Notes: generated from the letters alone by a model not told the origin. A stretch of 64,000 bases of DNA from Streptomyces sp. SN-593 (GCF_016756395.1 NZ_AP018365.1:1364001-1428000), one strand, 5' to 3'. Shown: positions 50,819 to 60,171, counted from the first letter of the stretch. Numbers and translations are program-made.

Positions 50819-52176
50819 GGCGTCCTTGTCCGAGGGGTCCGGGAGGTCCGGCCGGTACGGCGCAGGGCGCGGTCCGTGAGCGCGGGGGCGGCGCCCAGGT
50901 ACCCGGTGGGGTCGAGGAGTTCGCGCAGCGCGTCGGCGGTGAGCACGCCGTTCAGCTCGGGACGGCCGGCCAGGACGTCCGCGAGGGGGAGCCCGGTCCC
51001 GCCCGCGTGCCGGGCGGCGGTCGCGAGCAGGTCGCGGGCGGGCCCGGCACCGAGGCGCGGCGCGAGTGCGGCGAGCAGGCGCTCGGAGCTGATCAGGCCG
51101 GCGGTGAGGTCGAGGTCGGCGCGCATGCGGTCGGCGTGGACCTGGAGTCCGGCGGTCGCGGCGGCGGTGTGGTGGCCCGCGCCGCCCGCCAGCCGCAGGG
51201 CCTCGCGCAGGGCCTGCCACTCGGCGTGCCAGGCCCCGGCGGGGCGTTCGTCCTCGGCGGCCATGGAGGCGAAGAGCGTGGCGGCGAGGGCGGGCAGCGG
51301 ACGGGCGGCAGCCGCGGCGAGGGTGGCGTGGACCGGGTTGGACTTGTGGGGCATGGCGCTGGAGGCGCCGCCGCGGCCCTCGCTGAGTTCGGCGGTCTCG
51401 GTGCGGGCCAGCAGCAGGACGTCGGCGGCGATCTTGGCCAGCGCGCCGCCGGTCAGCGCGAGCGCGCCGCCGAGGTCGGCGACCGGGGTGCGCAGCACGT
51501 GCCAGGGCAGGTCCGGGGCGTCCAGGCCGACCGCGCGCGCGTAGCGGGCGGGCAGGTCGGGGTCGGCGCCGAGCGCGGCCAGGGTGCCGGCGGCGCCGCC
51601 GAGTTGGGCGGGCAGCCGCAGGGCGGCGAGACGGTCGCGCGCGTCGAGGACCAGGGAGCGCCAGCCGGCGGCCTTGAGGCCGAAGGTGGTGGGCACGGCG
51701 TGCTGGGTGAGGGTGCGGCCGGGCATCGCCGTGTCCCGGTGCGCGGCCGCGAGGACGGCCAGGTGGTCGGCGGCGGCGTCGAGGTCGGCCAGGATCAGCG
51801 GCCGGGTACGGGAGGCCACCAGCATCACGGTGGTGTCGAGGATGTCCTGGCTGGTGGCGCCGCGGTGCACCCAGCCGGCCGCCTCGTCGTCGAGCCCGGC
51901 GCGCAGGTCGGCGACGAGCGGGATGACGGGGTTGCCGCCCGCCCGGGCCCGCAGGGCCAGGTCGCGGACGTCGAAGCGGCCGGCCCGGGCGGCGCCGCGC
52001 AGGCGGGCGGAGACCTCCTCGGGGGCGCCGAGGGCGCGGCTGAGGGCGGTCTCGGCGTCGAGCATCGCCTGGAGGAACGCCGCGTCGCCGGTGGCCTCCT
52101 CCGCGGGGGTGCCGGCCCACGCGGGGGCCAGCAGCCCCAGGTCGGCGCCCCGGTGGTCGTGGTCAGCGGAACTCAA
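50815..52176 (-). CDS. pcaB: 3-carboxy-cis,cis-muconate cycloisomerase
   Basis: A 453-aa fumarase-superfamily enzyme that converts 3-carboxymuconate to 4-carboxymuconolactone. HRGATSQDILDTTVMLVAS, AAAHRDTAMPGRTLTQHAVPTTFGLKAAGW and GASSAMPHKSNPVHATL are the three conserved regions. TTG at 52176 is the only plausible start, with AGGAG about 10 bases upstream; it overlaps the pcaG stop by 14 bases. Gene order confirms the catabolic role, in contrast with the paralogue at 45209. A 39-bp stretch (51724-51762) is identical to 46211-46249 in that paralogue. Confidence 0.93.
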   Translation of the reverse strand: MSSADHDHRGADLGLLAPAWAGTPAEEATGDAAFLQAMLDAETALSRALGAPEEVSARLRGAARAGRFDVRDLALRARAGGNPVIPLVADLRAGLDDEAAGWVHRGATSQDILDTTVMLVASRTRPLILADLDAAADHLAVLAAAHRDTAMPGRTLTQHAVPTTFGLKAAGWRSLVLDARDRLAALRLPAQLGGAAGTLAALGADPDLPARYARAVGLDAPDLPWHVLRTPVADLGGALALTGGALAKIAADVLLLARTETAELSEGRGGASSAMPHKSNPVHATLAAAAARPLPALAATLFASMAAEDERPAGAWHAEWQALREALRLAGGAGHHTAAATAGLQVHADRMRADLDLTAGLISSERLLAALAPRLGAGPARDLLATAARHAGGTGLPLADVLAGRPELNGVLTADALRELLDPTGYLGAAPALTDRALRRTGRTSRTPRTRTP

Positions 52177-52807
52177 GGAAGACCGTCTCCTGCGCGTCGT
52201 CGCCCTGGATGCGGATGTCGAAGCGGTACACGCCGCCGTCCTCGTGGCGCGCGACCAGGGTGGCCCGCCGGGCCGGCGGCAGGGAGGCCAGCAGGGCGTC
52301 GTGCGGGGCCTCGGGCAGGTAGGCGCGGGTGTGGAGGTGGTGCAGCAGGCCGCGGGCGAGGAGCAGCACGCCGAGGTACGGGGCGCCGGCCGGCGGGCGC
52401 AGGGTGCGCACCGCGTAGTGGCCGTCGGCGTCGGTGGGGACGCGGCCCCACCCGGTGAAGGTGACGCCGTCGCGGCCCGCGTCGCGGCCGGTGGAGTGGT
52501 CGCGGCGCATGGAACCGGGCGCGGCGGGGGGCCGCCCGTCCGGGCCGGCCTGCCAGAACTCCAGCAGGGCGTCCGGGATCGGCGCGCCGTCGCCGTCCAG
52601 GACCCGGCCGTGCAGGGTGACGGTGTCCGCGGCTGCGCGGGGGGCGATGTCACCGCCGCCCGCGAAGGGCAGCGCGTGGCCGAAGAACGGGCCCACGGTC
52701 TGGGAGGGCGTCGGCCCGGCCGCGGGGGCGGGGCCCGTGTCGGCCGCGGGAACGGCGTCGGTGGCGGGGGTGGGAACGGCGGCGGTGCGGCGGTCGGCGG
52801 TGGTCAA
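52163..52807 (-). CDS. pcaG: Protocatechuate 3,4-dioxygenase alpha subunit
   Basis: A 214-aa intradiol dioxygenase subunit. TPSQTVGPFFGHALPF opens the domain; VTLHGRVLDGDGAPIPDALLEFWQA and GWGRVPTDADGHYAVRTLRP follow the family pattern, and FDIRIQGDDAQETVFLEF closes it. The alpha subunit pairs with PcaH, which carries the iron ligands. TTG at 52807 overlaps the pcaH stop (TTGA) and has GGGGAG just upstream; no ATG or GTG is available. A 20-residue Thr/Pro/Ala leader precedes the conserved domain. Confidence 0.92.
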   Translation of the reverse strand: MTTADRRTAAVPTPATDAVPAADTGPAPAAGPTPSQTVGPFFGHALPFAGGGDIAPRAAADTVTLHGRVLDGDGAPIPDALLEFWQAGPDGRPPAAPGSMRRDHSTGRDAGRDGVTFTGWGRVPTDADGHYAVRTLRPPAGAPYLGVLLLARGLLHHLHTRAYLPEAPHDALLASLPPARRATLVARHEDGGVYRFDIRIQGDDAQETVFLEFR

Positions 52808-53601
52808 CGGCTCTCCCCGTGCTCGGCGTGCTCGGCGTGCGAGGTGTCGTCGGCGTTCTCGGTCCAGGTGGCGGCCGGGCCGTCCAGCACGATGTCCCAT
52901 CGGAAGCCGAGGGAGAACTCCGGCTCGGACAGGTCGTGGACGTAGGCGGCGACGAGCCGTTCGCGGGCGGCGGCGTCGGTCACCGACTGCATGATGGGGT
53001 CGTAGGGGAACAGCGGATCGCCGGGGAAGTACATCTGCGTGACCAGGCGCTGGGTGAAGGCGGTGCCGAAGAGCGAGAAGTGGATGTGCGCGGGCCGCCA
53101 GGCGTTGCGGTGGTTGCCCCAGGGGTAGGGGCCCGGCTTGACGGTGGTGAAGCGGTAGCGGCCCTCGTCGTCGGTGAGGCAGCGGCCGGCCCCGGTGAAG
53201 TTCGGGTCGAGCGGGGCGGGGTGCTGCTCGCGCTGATGGGCGTAGCGGCCGGCGGCGTTGGCCTGCCAGACCTCCACCAACTGGCCCCGCACCGGCCGGC
53301 CTGCGCGGTCGCGCACGACGCCGCTGACGGTGATGCGCTCGCCGATGGGCTCGCCGGTGTGCTGGCGGGTGAGGTCGCCGTCGAGGGCCGTGACATCGGT
53401 GGTGCCGAAGACGGGCCCGGTCCGCTCGACGGCCTCGGGGTCCTTCACCACGACGAGCCGCTGCCGGGGGTGGCGCAGCGCGGTGCTGCGGTAGGGGTCG
53501 TAGGAGCGCGACGGGTGCGCGCGGCCGGCCCCGCTGCCGGCGAGCGCGGCGATCCGCGCGTCGATGCTCTTCTGGTCGGGGAGGGGCTGTCGCGGTGTCA
53601 T
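52804..53601 (-). CDS. pcaH: Protocatechuate 3,4-dioxygenase beta subunit
   Basis: A 265-aa catalytic subunit that cleaves protocatechuate between the hydroxyls to 3-carboxymuconate using non-haem Fe(III). VSGVVRDRAGRPVRGQLVEVWQANAAGRYAH, YRFTTVKPGPYPWGNHRNAWRPAHIHFSLFG hold the Tyr/His ligands (Tyr in GPYPWG, His-x-His in AHIHF). LVTQMYFPGDPLFPYDPI follows. The ATG at 53601 is the family start. A 146-base gap with no gene separates it from pcaJ upstream. Confidence 0.95.
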   Translation of the reverse strand: MTPRQPLPDQKSIDARIAALAGSGAGRAHPSRSYDPYRSTALRHPRQRLVVVKDPEAVERTGPVFGTTDVTALDGDLTRQHTGEPIGERITVSGVVRDRAGRPVRGQLVEVWQANAAGRYAHQREQHPAPLDPNFTGAGRCLTDDEGRYRFTTVKPGPYPWGNHRNAWRPAHIHFSLFGTAFTQRLVTQMYFPGDPLFPYDPIMQSVTDAAARERLVAAYVHDLSEPEFSLGFRWDIVLDGPAATWTENADDTSHAEHAEHGESR

Positions 53602-53747
53602 GGGTCCTCAGCGCTCCTTCACGGGGGCGGGTGCCCGGCCCGGGCCGGTGCACGGTGTGCCCGGGCCGGTGCCGGGACCGCCCGGCGGCCGGTGGGCGGC
53701 GGGGCGTACGGCGCCGGCGGCGCGGGTCCCGTGGACGGTGCCGGCGG

Positions 53748-54524
53748 TCACCGGCCGGTCCTCCGGGGTGCGGTGCCGGGGGACGGCGGGGTGGGGGCGC
53801 CCCCGGAGCGCGGGGTGGGCCCGGGGCGCGCGGTGGGCCCGGCCCCCTCGTCCGGATCGGCGAACTCGGCCGGATCGGCGGGCCCGTCCTGCTCCGCGTC
53901 GAGGACGGCGGCGCCGGTGCGCGCGCGCAGTTCCCGGGCCGTCACGCCCGGCGCCAGTTCGGCCAGGCGGAGGCCGCCGGGGGTGACGTCGAGCACGCCC
54001 AGGTCCGTGATGACCCGGTCGACGCAGCCGCGCCCGGTCAGCGGCAGCGTGCAGCTCTCCACGATCTTCGGGCTGCCGTCCCGGGCGCAGTGCTCCATGA
54101 CCACCAGGACCCGGCGGGCGCCGTGCACCAGGTCCATCGCGCCGCCCATGCCCTTGACCATCTTCCCGGGGATCATCCAGTTCGCCAGGTCGCCGCGTTG
54201 CGAGACCTGCATGGCGCCGAGCACGGCGACGTCGACGTGGCCGCCGCGGATCATCGCGAAGGAGGCCGCGGAGTCGAAGGAGGCGGCACCGGGCCGCAGC
54301 GTGACGGTCTCCTTGCCGGCGTTGACCAGGTCGGGGTCGACCTCGTCCTCGAACGGGTAGGGACCGACGCCCAGCAGCCCGTTCTCGGACTGGACCACCA
54401 CGTCCACGCCGGGCGGCAGGTGGTTGGGGATGAGGGTGGGCAGGCCGATGCCCAGGTTGACGTAGGAGCCGTCGGCCAGTTCGCGGGCGGCGCGCGCCGC
54501 CGTCTCCTCGCGGGTCCAGGGCAC
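53748..54524 (-). CDS. pcaJ: 3-oxoadipate CoA-transferase subunit B
   Basis: A 258-aa beta subunit. [17 protein letters not shown], the catalytic glutamate in [15 protein letters not shown], and [40 protein letters not shown] are diagnostic. It transfers CoA from succinyl-CoA to beta-ketoadipate with PcaI. GTG at 54524 lies 3 bases after the pcaI stop. The last 45 residues are a Pro/Gly/Thr-rich tail absent from typical PcaJ. No pcaF thiolase is in the window, so the final step is encoded elsewhere. Confidence 0.94.
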   Translation of the reverse strand: MPWTREETAARAARELADGSYVNLGIGLPTLIPNHLPPGVDVVVQSENGLLGVGPYPFEDEVDPDLVNAGKETVTLRPGAASFDSAASFAMIRGGHVDVAVLGAMQVSQRGDLANWMIPGKMVKGMGGAMDLVHGARRVLVVMEHCARDGSPKIVESCTLPLTGRGCVDRVITDLGVLDVTPGGLRLAELAPGVTARELRARTGAAVLDAEQDGPADPAEFADPDEGAGPTARPGPTPRSGGAPTPPSPGTAPRRTGR

Positions 54525-54527
54525 GGG

Positions 54528-55307
54528 TCACCGGCTCCTCTCGGTCGCGGCGCGCGGGGTGACCGTGCGCTTCTCGATGCCCTTGTCGGCGGCCTGCCGC
54601 GCGGTGAGCGGGAGGACCCGCTGCACGAAGATCCCGGGCAGGTGGACCTCGTCGGGGTCGATCGCGCCGGGCTCGACCAGTTCCTCGACCTCGGCGACGG
54701 TGACCCTTCCGGCCGTGGCGGCGAGGGGGTTGAAGTTCCGGGCGGCCCGGTGGAAGACCAGGTTGCCGTGGCGGTCTCCGCGCGCGGCCCGCACCAGGGC
54801 GAAGTCGGTGGTGACGGCGCGCTCCAGGACGTACGCGCGTCCGTCGTACTCGCGGACCTCCTTGGGCGGCGAGGCCACCGCCACGCTGCCGTCCGGGTGG
54901 TGGCGCCAGGGCAGGCCCCCCTCGGCGACCAGGGTGCCGACCCCGGCGGGGGTGAAGAACGCGGCGATCCCGGCGCCGCCCGCGCGCAGCCGCTCGGCCA
55001 GCGTGCCCTGCGGGGTCAGCTCCAGTTCCAGTTCCCCGGCCAGGTACTGGCGGGCGAACTCCTTGTTGTCGCCGACGTAGGAGGCGGTGACCCGGGCGAT
55101 CCGGCGTGCCGCGAGGAGCAGCCCCAGACCTCCGCCGTCGACCCCGCAGTTGTTCGAGACCACCGACAACCGCCCGGCCCCGCGCCGCAGGAGGGCGCCG
55201 ATCAGCACGTCGGGTATGCCGCTGAGCCCGAAGCCGCCGACGGCGAGGGACGACCCGTCGCCGATGTCGGCGACGGCCTCGTCGGCCGACAGGACCACCT
55301 TGTCCAT
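54528..55307 (-). CDS. pcaI: 3-oxoadipate CoA-transferase subunit A
   Basis: A 259-aa alpha subunit, partner of PcaJ. IGDGSSLAVGGFGLSGIPDVLIGALL, SNNCGVDGGGLGLLL, ELTPQGTLAERLRAGGAGIAAFFTPAGVGT and VLERAVTTDFALVRA match the family. The ATG at 55307 starts the operon pcaI-J-H-G-B-L. It has only a weak GACGGAC upstream. It diverges from the quinoprotein gene across 425 bases, so its regulation may involve the IclR protein encoded at 59289. Confidence 0.93.
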   Translation of the reverse strand: MDKVVLSADEAVADIGDGSSLAVGGFGLSGIPDVLIGALLRRGAGRLSVVSNNCGVDGGGLGLLLAARRIARVTASYVGDNKEFARQYLAGELELELTPQGTLAERLRAGGAGIAAFFTPAGVGTLVAEGGLPWRHHPDGSVAVASPPKEVREYDGRAYVLERAVTTDFALVRAARGDRHGNLVFHRAARNFNPLAATAGRVTVAEVEELVEPGAIDPDEVHLPGIFVQRVLPLTARQAADKGIEKRTVTPRAATERSR

Positions 55308-55732
55308 CAGTCCGTCCGATCTGCGCTCCGGCGGGGGCGCGACGACGCTTGCGTGTTCGCGGAGTGAACTAAGGTTCACCCGGCTTCGGCGAGTTTCGCC
55401 CCGACCCTCACGCGCTGTCAATGGTGCGCTCCGCGCCCACCGCGAGTCCACGCCCGGGCGCCGACCGACTCCCGCCGCCCGCGGGCCCGTCGAGCGCCCG
55501 ACCGCGAGGCCACCGCGCGCCCGCCGCCCGGCTCCCGCACCCGGCGGGCGGAGCGCCGCCGCGGCAAGAACCCGGCGCGCGGGTCTTGTGGCGGCTCCGC
55601 CGGAGTGCCTAGGGTCCTGCAACGTGTTCGTCATACGCTCACAAGTTCACTGGGCGAACGACGTATGCGTCGGGCCGGCCGCCGCCGAGGGGCGGCGGGC
55701 CGGCCGCGGAGGCTTTGCGAAAGGACTGGCTC
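55308..55732. promoter_or_regulatory. Divergent pca/quinoprotein control region
   Basis: A 425-base gap between pcaI (minus) and the quinoprotein gene (plus). AACTAAGGTTCACC near 55366-55379 is an AT-richer patch just upstream of pcaI and may be part of its promoter. The conserved element at 55624-55668 serves the plus-strand gene. No gene was seen in it. Confidence 0.6.
55624..55659 (+). promoter_or_regulatory. Shared upstream element, copy 1
   Basis: GTGTTCGTCATACGC-N6-GTTCA-N3-GGCGAAC. The same pattern with identical spacing occurs on the minus strand at 63377-63342. It lies 74-109 bases upstream of the quinoprotein start. GTTCG and CGAAC half-sites suggest a dimeric regulator such as the IclR protein at 59289. 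Confidence 0.75.
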
Positions 55733-57916
55733 TTGAGATTCCTGAACCGACGATGGCGTCCGGCCCTCGTGGCCGTGACCGCGCTGGCCGCCGTCGCAGG
55801 CGGCACGGCGGGCGCGTCCGGAGCGCCGAAGGACTCGCTGGCCGAGTACCACGCGCTGCTGGGCCGGTACGCGAAGGAAGCGGACTCCACACCCGGCACA
55901 TCGGTGCCCGAGCCCGACCAGGCCGCGTCCTGGGGCACGCCGACCGGTACCGACTACCCGAAGCTGGGCGGGAACCTCGGCAACACCGACTACTCCTCGC
56001 TCACCCAGATCAACACCGGGACCGTCAACCGGCTGGGCGGCGCGTGGGAGACGCAGTTGGAGCAGGGCAACACCCCGGCCGCCCAGGAGAGCACGCCGAT
56101 CGTCTCCGACGGCGTGATGTACGTGCAGACCACCCAGCAGGACCTGTACGCCCTGGACGCCACCACGGGCACGGTCAAGTGGGAGTACAAGTCCGGCTAC
56201 CCGGCCCAGTACCCGAACTCGCTGCGCGGCGCGACGGTCGGCGACGGCCTGGTCTTCTCCAGCTTCGGCCAGGAGCACGTCACCGCGATCGACCCGGCCA
56301 CCGGCAAGGCCGTGTGGAACGTCCAGCTCGGCAACGGCGACTACGGCCTGCCGGAGGCGATGGACTTCTACGACGGCAAGCTGTTCGTCGGCACCTCCAA
56401 CGGCGGCGGCTCGGGCGGCCGGGCCACGGTGTTCGAGCTGAACGCCCGTACCGGCGCGGTGATCTGGTCGCTGGACACCACCCCCGGCCCCGGCCAGCCG
56501 GGCAACGACACCTGGGCCGGGAACTCGTGGGCGGTCGGCGGCTCGGACGCCTGGATGCACCCGGCGGTCGATCCGGACGCGGGCCTGGTCTACTGGACCT
56601 TCGGCGATCCCGAGTCCCGCTCGGACGGCTCCACCCGGGCCGGCGACGACGACTTCTCCGACTCGCTCGTCGCCGTCGACATCGCGACGGGCAAGGTCGC
56701 CTGGCACTACCAGTCGGTCCACCACGACATCTGGGACTACGACAACGTCATGGCCCCCGTGCTGGCGAACATCCACGTCAGCGGCAAGGAGCAGCCGGCC
56801 GTCTTCTACGGCAGCAAGTCCGGCACAATGTTCGTGCTCAACCGGCTGACCGGCAAGCCGATCCTGGGCGTGGACGAGGTCCCGGTCCCGCAGGACCCGG
56901 CCCAGAAGACCGCGGCCACCCAGCCGTTCCCCGTGGGCCAGCCCTACGTGCCGCTGTGCCCGACGGCGGGCACGGCCAGCGAGGCGGTCCCCGGCTACCA
57001 GAGCGGCTGCATCTTCACCCCGTTCGACGCCGCGCCGGTGCTCAGCTCACCGGGGACCGGCGGCGCGGCCAACTGGGGCGCGGACTCCTTCGACCCGCAG
57101 ACCGGCCTGCTGTACATCGGGGCGTCGCTGGTGAACTCCGCCCACACCAACGGCAGCGACATGTCCGACATCTTCCGCCCCGAGGGCGAGAAGACCTCCG
57201 GCCGCCTGGTCGCCCTCGACCCGCGGACCAACACGGTCGCCTGGAAGATCGACACCGACCAGCCGGCCTCCGAGGGCGAGGGCATCGTCACCACCGCCGG
57301 CGGCCTGCTGCTCCAGGGGCAGACCGACGGCCAGTTCGTCATCCGCGACGTCAGGACCGGACAGAAGCTGTGGAGCTTCCAGACCGGCGCGGGCATCAAC
57401 ACCACCGCGACGACCTACTCCGTGGACGGCACCCAGTACATGTCGGTGTTCGCCGGCGGCGACACCATCGGCACCACCTCACCGGTCGGCGCGAACCTGT
57501 GGACGTTCAAGCTCGGCGGCACCGTGAAGGAGGGCGCCTCTCCGCAGGTCCCGACCCGGATCACCGTCCCGGGCGCCAAGGTCTACGGCGCCACCGAGCA
57601 CGACACCGTCACCCTGGGCCGTGACTGGCAGGCCGCCACCGGACAGCCCGGCACCACCGAGGACCTGTACGGCATGACCGCCGAGTCCCCCGCCAACCTG
57701 GTCGTCCCCCCCGGCACGAAGGTCACCTTCACCAACCCGGCGGGCAACAAGGAGGAACACGGCGCCCAGGCGTTCTTCGACCCGCGGGACTTCTCCACCG
57801 GCCTGCTCCGGCCGGGGCAGTCCGCCACCGTGAAGCTCACCGAACCGGGCACGTACTACTACCACGACCCGGCCCACCCGCAGAGCACCGGCACCATCAC
57901 CGTCGCGGACGACTGA
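55733..57916 (+). CDS. Secreted PQQ-type beta-propeller dehydrogenase with C-terminal cupredoxin-like domain
   Basis: A 727-aa exported protein. A signal peptide (RRWRPALVAVTALAAVAGGTAGASG) is followed by a quinoprotein-type propeller (residues about 60-590) with repeated WETQLEQGNTPAAQESTPIV, LYALDATTGTVKWEYKS, VTAIDPATGKAVWNVQL and LVALDPRTNTVAWKID blades. The adjacent Cys pair of classic alcohol dehydrogenases is not seen, so the cofactor is uncertain. Residues about 610-727 resemble a cupredoxin, with NKEEHGAQAFF and GTYYYHDPAHPQSTG; the usual Cys ligand appears as His. TTG at 55733 was chosen for its AAAGGA site; a TTG 18 bases earlier is too near GGAGG. It probably oxidises an alcohol or aldehyde outside the membrane. 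Confidence 0.82.
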   Translation: MRFLNRRWRPALVAVTALAAVAGGTAGASGAPKDSLAEYHALLGRYAKEADSTPGTSVPEPDQAASWGTPTGTDYPKLGGNLGNTDYSSLTQINTGTVNRLGGAWETQLEQGNTPAAQESTPIVSDGVMYVQTTQQDLYALDATTGTVKWEYKSGYPAQYPNSLRGATVGDGLVFSSFGQEHVTAIDPATGKAVWNVQLGNGDYGLPEAMDFYDGKLFVGTSNGGGSGGRATVFELNARTGAVIWSLDTTPGPGQPGNDTWAGNSWAVGGSDAWMHPAVDPDAGLVYWTFGDPESRSDGSTRAGDDDFSDSLVAVDIATGKVAWHYQSVHHDIWDYDNVMAPVLANIHVSGKEQPAVFYGSKSGTMFVLNRLTGKPILGVDEVPVPQDPAQKTAATQPFPVGQPYVPLCPTAGTASEAVPGYQSGCIFTPFDAAPVLSSPGTGGAANWGADSFDPQTGLLYIGASLVNSAHTNGSDMSDIFRPEGEKTSGRLVALDPRTNTVAWKIDTDQPASEGEGIVTTAGGLLLQGQTDGQFVIRDVRTGQKLWSFQTGAGINTTATTYSVDGTQYMSVFAGGDTIGTTSPVGANLWTFKLGGTVKEGASPQVPTRITVPGAKVYGATEHDTVTLGRDWQAATGQPGTTEDLYGMTAESPANLVVPPGTKVTFTNPAGNKEEHGAQAFFDPRDFSTGLLRPGQSATVKLTEPGTYYYHDPAHPQSTGTITVADD

Positions 57917-58029
57917 CCCGCCGCGCCCGGTAGCCGCCCGGCCGGTGCCGGGCCCCGCCCCGCCGGCGGAGCCCGGCACCGGCCTCCCGCATGTCCCCCG
58001 CACGCACCGACCCGCAGAAAGCGACACCC

Positions 58030-59139
58030 ATGGACCGCAGAAGATTCCTCCGGACCGCGGCGGCCACCTCCGCGGGCACCGTCGGGGCCCTGACGGCCAC
58101 CGGCACCGCGCACGCCGCCGCCCCGTCCGCGCCGTCCGCCCCTCCCACCCTGTCCGCCCCGTCCGCGCCCGCCGCGCACGGGGCAGCCGCACCCCGGCTG
58201 ACCTGGACCGTCTTCTCCCGGCACCTGCAATGGCTGACCACCCAGGCCCACGCCTGGTCCCACCCGAAGGACACCGGGGCGCTCATCGGCGAGACCGCCG
58301 CCGGCCTGGGCTTCGCGGCGGTCGACCTGACCGTCCGCTCGGGCGGGCACGTCGAGCCGGCCCAGGTCGGCACCGCCCTCGCCCCGATGCTCGCCGGCAT
58401 CCGCGGCGCCGGCGTGGAGTGCGACCAGATCACCACCGACATCGCCACCGCGGCCGGCCCCTACGCCGAACAGGTGCTGGCGGCCGCGGCGGGGTCCGGT
58501 GTCCGGCTGTTCCGCTGGAGCTCCCTGGCCTATCCCCCGGGCGCGCCGGCCTTCGGCACCGCCGCGGTCCGCCGGCGGATCGCCTCGGTGCGCGCCGAGG
58601 TCGCGGCGGTGGCGGCCCTGGCCGACCGGCACCACCTCGTCGGCATCTACCACCCCTTCTCCGGCGGGGCGGTGGGCTCCGCCCTCTGGGACCTGGTGGA
58701 CCTGCTCGCCCCGTACTCCCCCCACTCCCTCGGCATCAACTACGCGACCGAGCACATGTTCGCCGAAGGAGCGGTCAGCGCCTGGAAGTTCAACCTCCAG
58801 GCGGCGGCCCCGCAGGTCCTCGGCGTGGCGCTGGCGGACATGACCCTGGTCCGCGGTGCCGCCGGCGGCGCGTCCGAGAGCGGCGCCTTCCCCGGCACCG
58901 GCCTGGTCGACTTCGCGGCGCTGTTCACCCTGCTGCGCCAGGCGGGCTTCCGCGGCCCGGTCGAGGTGCTGACCGAGTACGTCCACCAGGGCGTGAACCT
59001 CAACTCCACGTTCTGGGCCGACAGCCCGGGCTTCACCCTCACCCCCGCCCAGATGCGCGCCACCCTCGCCGACGCCCTCGCCGCGTACCGCTCCTTCGCC
59101 ACCGCCGGCGGCTGGACGGCGGCCGAGCAGCGCGCCTGA
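58030..59139 (+). CDS. Tat-exported xylose-isomerase-like TIM-barrel protein
   Basis: A 369-aa protein. The N-terminus DRRRFLRTAAATSAGTVGALTATGTAHA is a twin-arginine signal (RRRFLR). The mature part has LGFAAVDLTVRSGGHVEP, LVGIYHPFSGGAVGSALWDLVDLL, NYATEHMFAEGA and GPVEVLTEYVHQGVNLNST, resembling sugar-phosphate isomerase/epimerase AP-endonuclease-2-like barrels. The ATG at 58030 was preferred over the one at 57991 because the Tat motif then sits at the normal place. It lies 113 bases after the quinoprotein and is probably in its operon. The substrate is unknown; a role in processing the quinoprotein product is possible. Confidence 0.78.
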   Translation: MDRRRFLRTAAATSAGTVGALTATGTAHAAAPSAPSAPPTLSAPSAPAAHGAAAPRLTWTVFSRHLQWLTTQAHAWSHPKDTGALIGETAAGLGFAAVDLTVRSGGHVEPAQVGTALAPMLAGIRGAGVECDQITTDIATAAGPYAEQVLAAAAGSGVRLFRWSSLAYPPGAPAFGTAAVRRRIASVRAEVAAVAALADRHHLVGIYHPFSGGAVGSALWDLVDLLAPYSPHSLGINYATEHMFAEGAVSAWKFNLQAAAPQVLGVALADMTLVRGAAGGASESGAFPGTGLVDFAALFTLLRQAGFRGPVEVLTEYVHQGVNLNSTFWADSPGFTLTPAQMRATLADALAAYRSFATAGGWTAAEQRA

Positions 59140-59288
59140 GCCGGCCACGCCCCGCCCGGCCTCCCGGCCTGCCGTCATCCGCAGGATGTCCGCAGGTCAG
59201 GGACGGCCGGGACGGGAGCGGCCGGACAGTACACTGGCCGGGCGGGTGCGCCCACCGGGGGCTCCCGGCGGGCGACGGGAGTGCGGTG

Positions 59289-60059
59289 ATGGCCGAGCGG
59301 GGCGACTACTTCGTGCAGTCCCTGGCACGGGGACTCGCCGTCGTCCGGGCCTTCGACGACCGGCATCCGCGGCTCACCCTCAGCGACGTGGCCCGGCGCT
59401 GCGCCATGACCCGGGCCACCGCCAGGCGGTTCGTCCTGACCCTCACCGACCTCGGCTACCTGCGGGCCGAGGGCAACACCTTCGAGCTGACCCCCAAGGT
59501 GCTGGAACTCGGCTACGCCTACCTGTCCGGGCTGTCCCTGGCCCAGATCGCCGCGCCGCACCTCAAGGAGCTGGTGGCACGGCTCAACCGGACCGCCTCG
59601 CTGTGCCTGCTCGACGGCGGGCACGTCGTCAACGTCGTGCGGGTGCCGAGCAACCGGATCATCCGGGACAACCACAGCGTCGGCTCCCGCAGTCCCGCCC
59701 ACGCGACCGCGGCCGGCCGCGTGCTGCTGGCCGCCCTCCCGGTCGGCGGTCCGCTGCCGCTGCCCGACGCCATGCCGGCGCTCACCCCCAAGACCCTCAC
59801 CACCCGCGAGCTGGTCGAGGCGGAACTCGTCCGCGTCCGGCAGGACGGCTGGGCCCTGGTCGAGCAGGAACTCGCCGAGGGACTGCGGTTCCTGGCCGTC
59901 CCCGTGCGCGACCGCGACGGGCAGGTCGTCGCCGCCGCGAACCTCAACTGCTCCCAGGTCGGCCCGGACGCGAGCGACCAGGAGTGCCTGGACGCGCTGC
60001 GCTCCACCGTCGAGCACATCGAGGCGGAACTGCGGCTGACCGGCGGCCGGCCCGCCTGA
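59289..60059 (+). CDS. IclR-family transcriptional regulator (PcaR/PobR-like)
   Basis: A 256-aa regulator. The N-terminal winged helix reads VQSLARGLAVVRAFDDRHPRLTLSDVARRCAMTRATARRFVLTLTDLGYL (residues 9-58). The effector domain has SLCLLDGGHVVNVVRVPSNRIIRDNHSVGSRSPAHATAAGRVLLA. The pattern SLARGLAVVRAF and TRATARRFLLTL is typical of PcaR/PcaU/PobR regulators of aromatic catabolism. The ATG at 59289 lacks a clear ribosome binding site. It stands between the quinoprotein pair and the exporter, and near the pca operon, and may control all of them. Confidence 0.92.
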   Translation: MAERGDYFVQSLARGLAVVRAFDDRHPRLTLSDVARRCAMTRATARRFVLTLTDLGYLRAEGNTFELTPKVLELGYAYLSGLSLAQIAAPHLKELVARLNRTASLCLLDGGHVVNVVRVPSNRIIRDNHSVGSRSPAHATAAGRVLLAALPVGGPLPLPDAMPALTPKTLTTRELVEAELVRVRQDGWALVEQELAEGLRFLAVPVRDRDGQVVAAANLNCSQVGPDASDQECLDALRSTVEHIEAELRLTGGRPA

Positions 60060-60171
60060 CGGCGCCCCGCCGCCGGTCGGCGGGCCGGTGCCGAGCGGCG
60101 AGCCGGTGCGGGTCGGCGGCCCCGCCCCGCACGGCCCCGGGTGGCGGGCGAGCGGGACCGGGCCGCCGATG

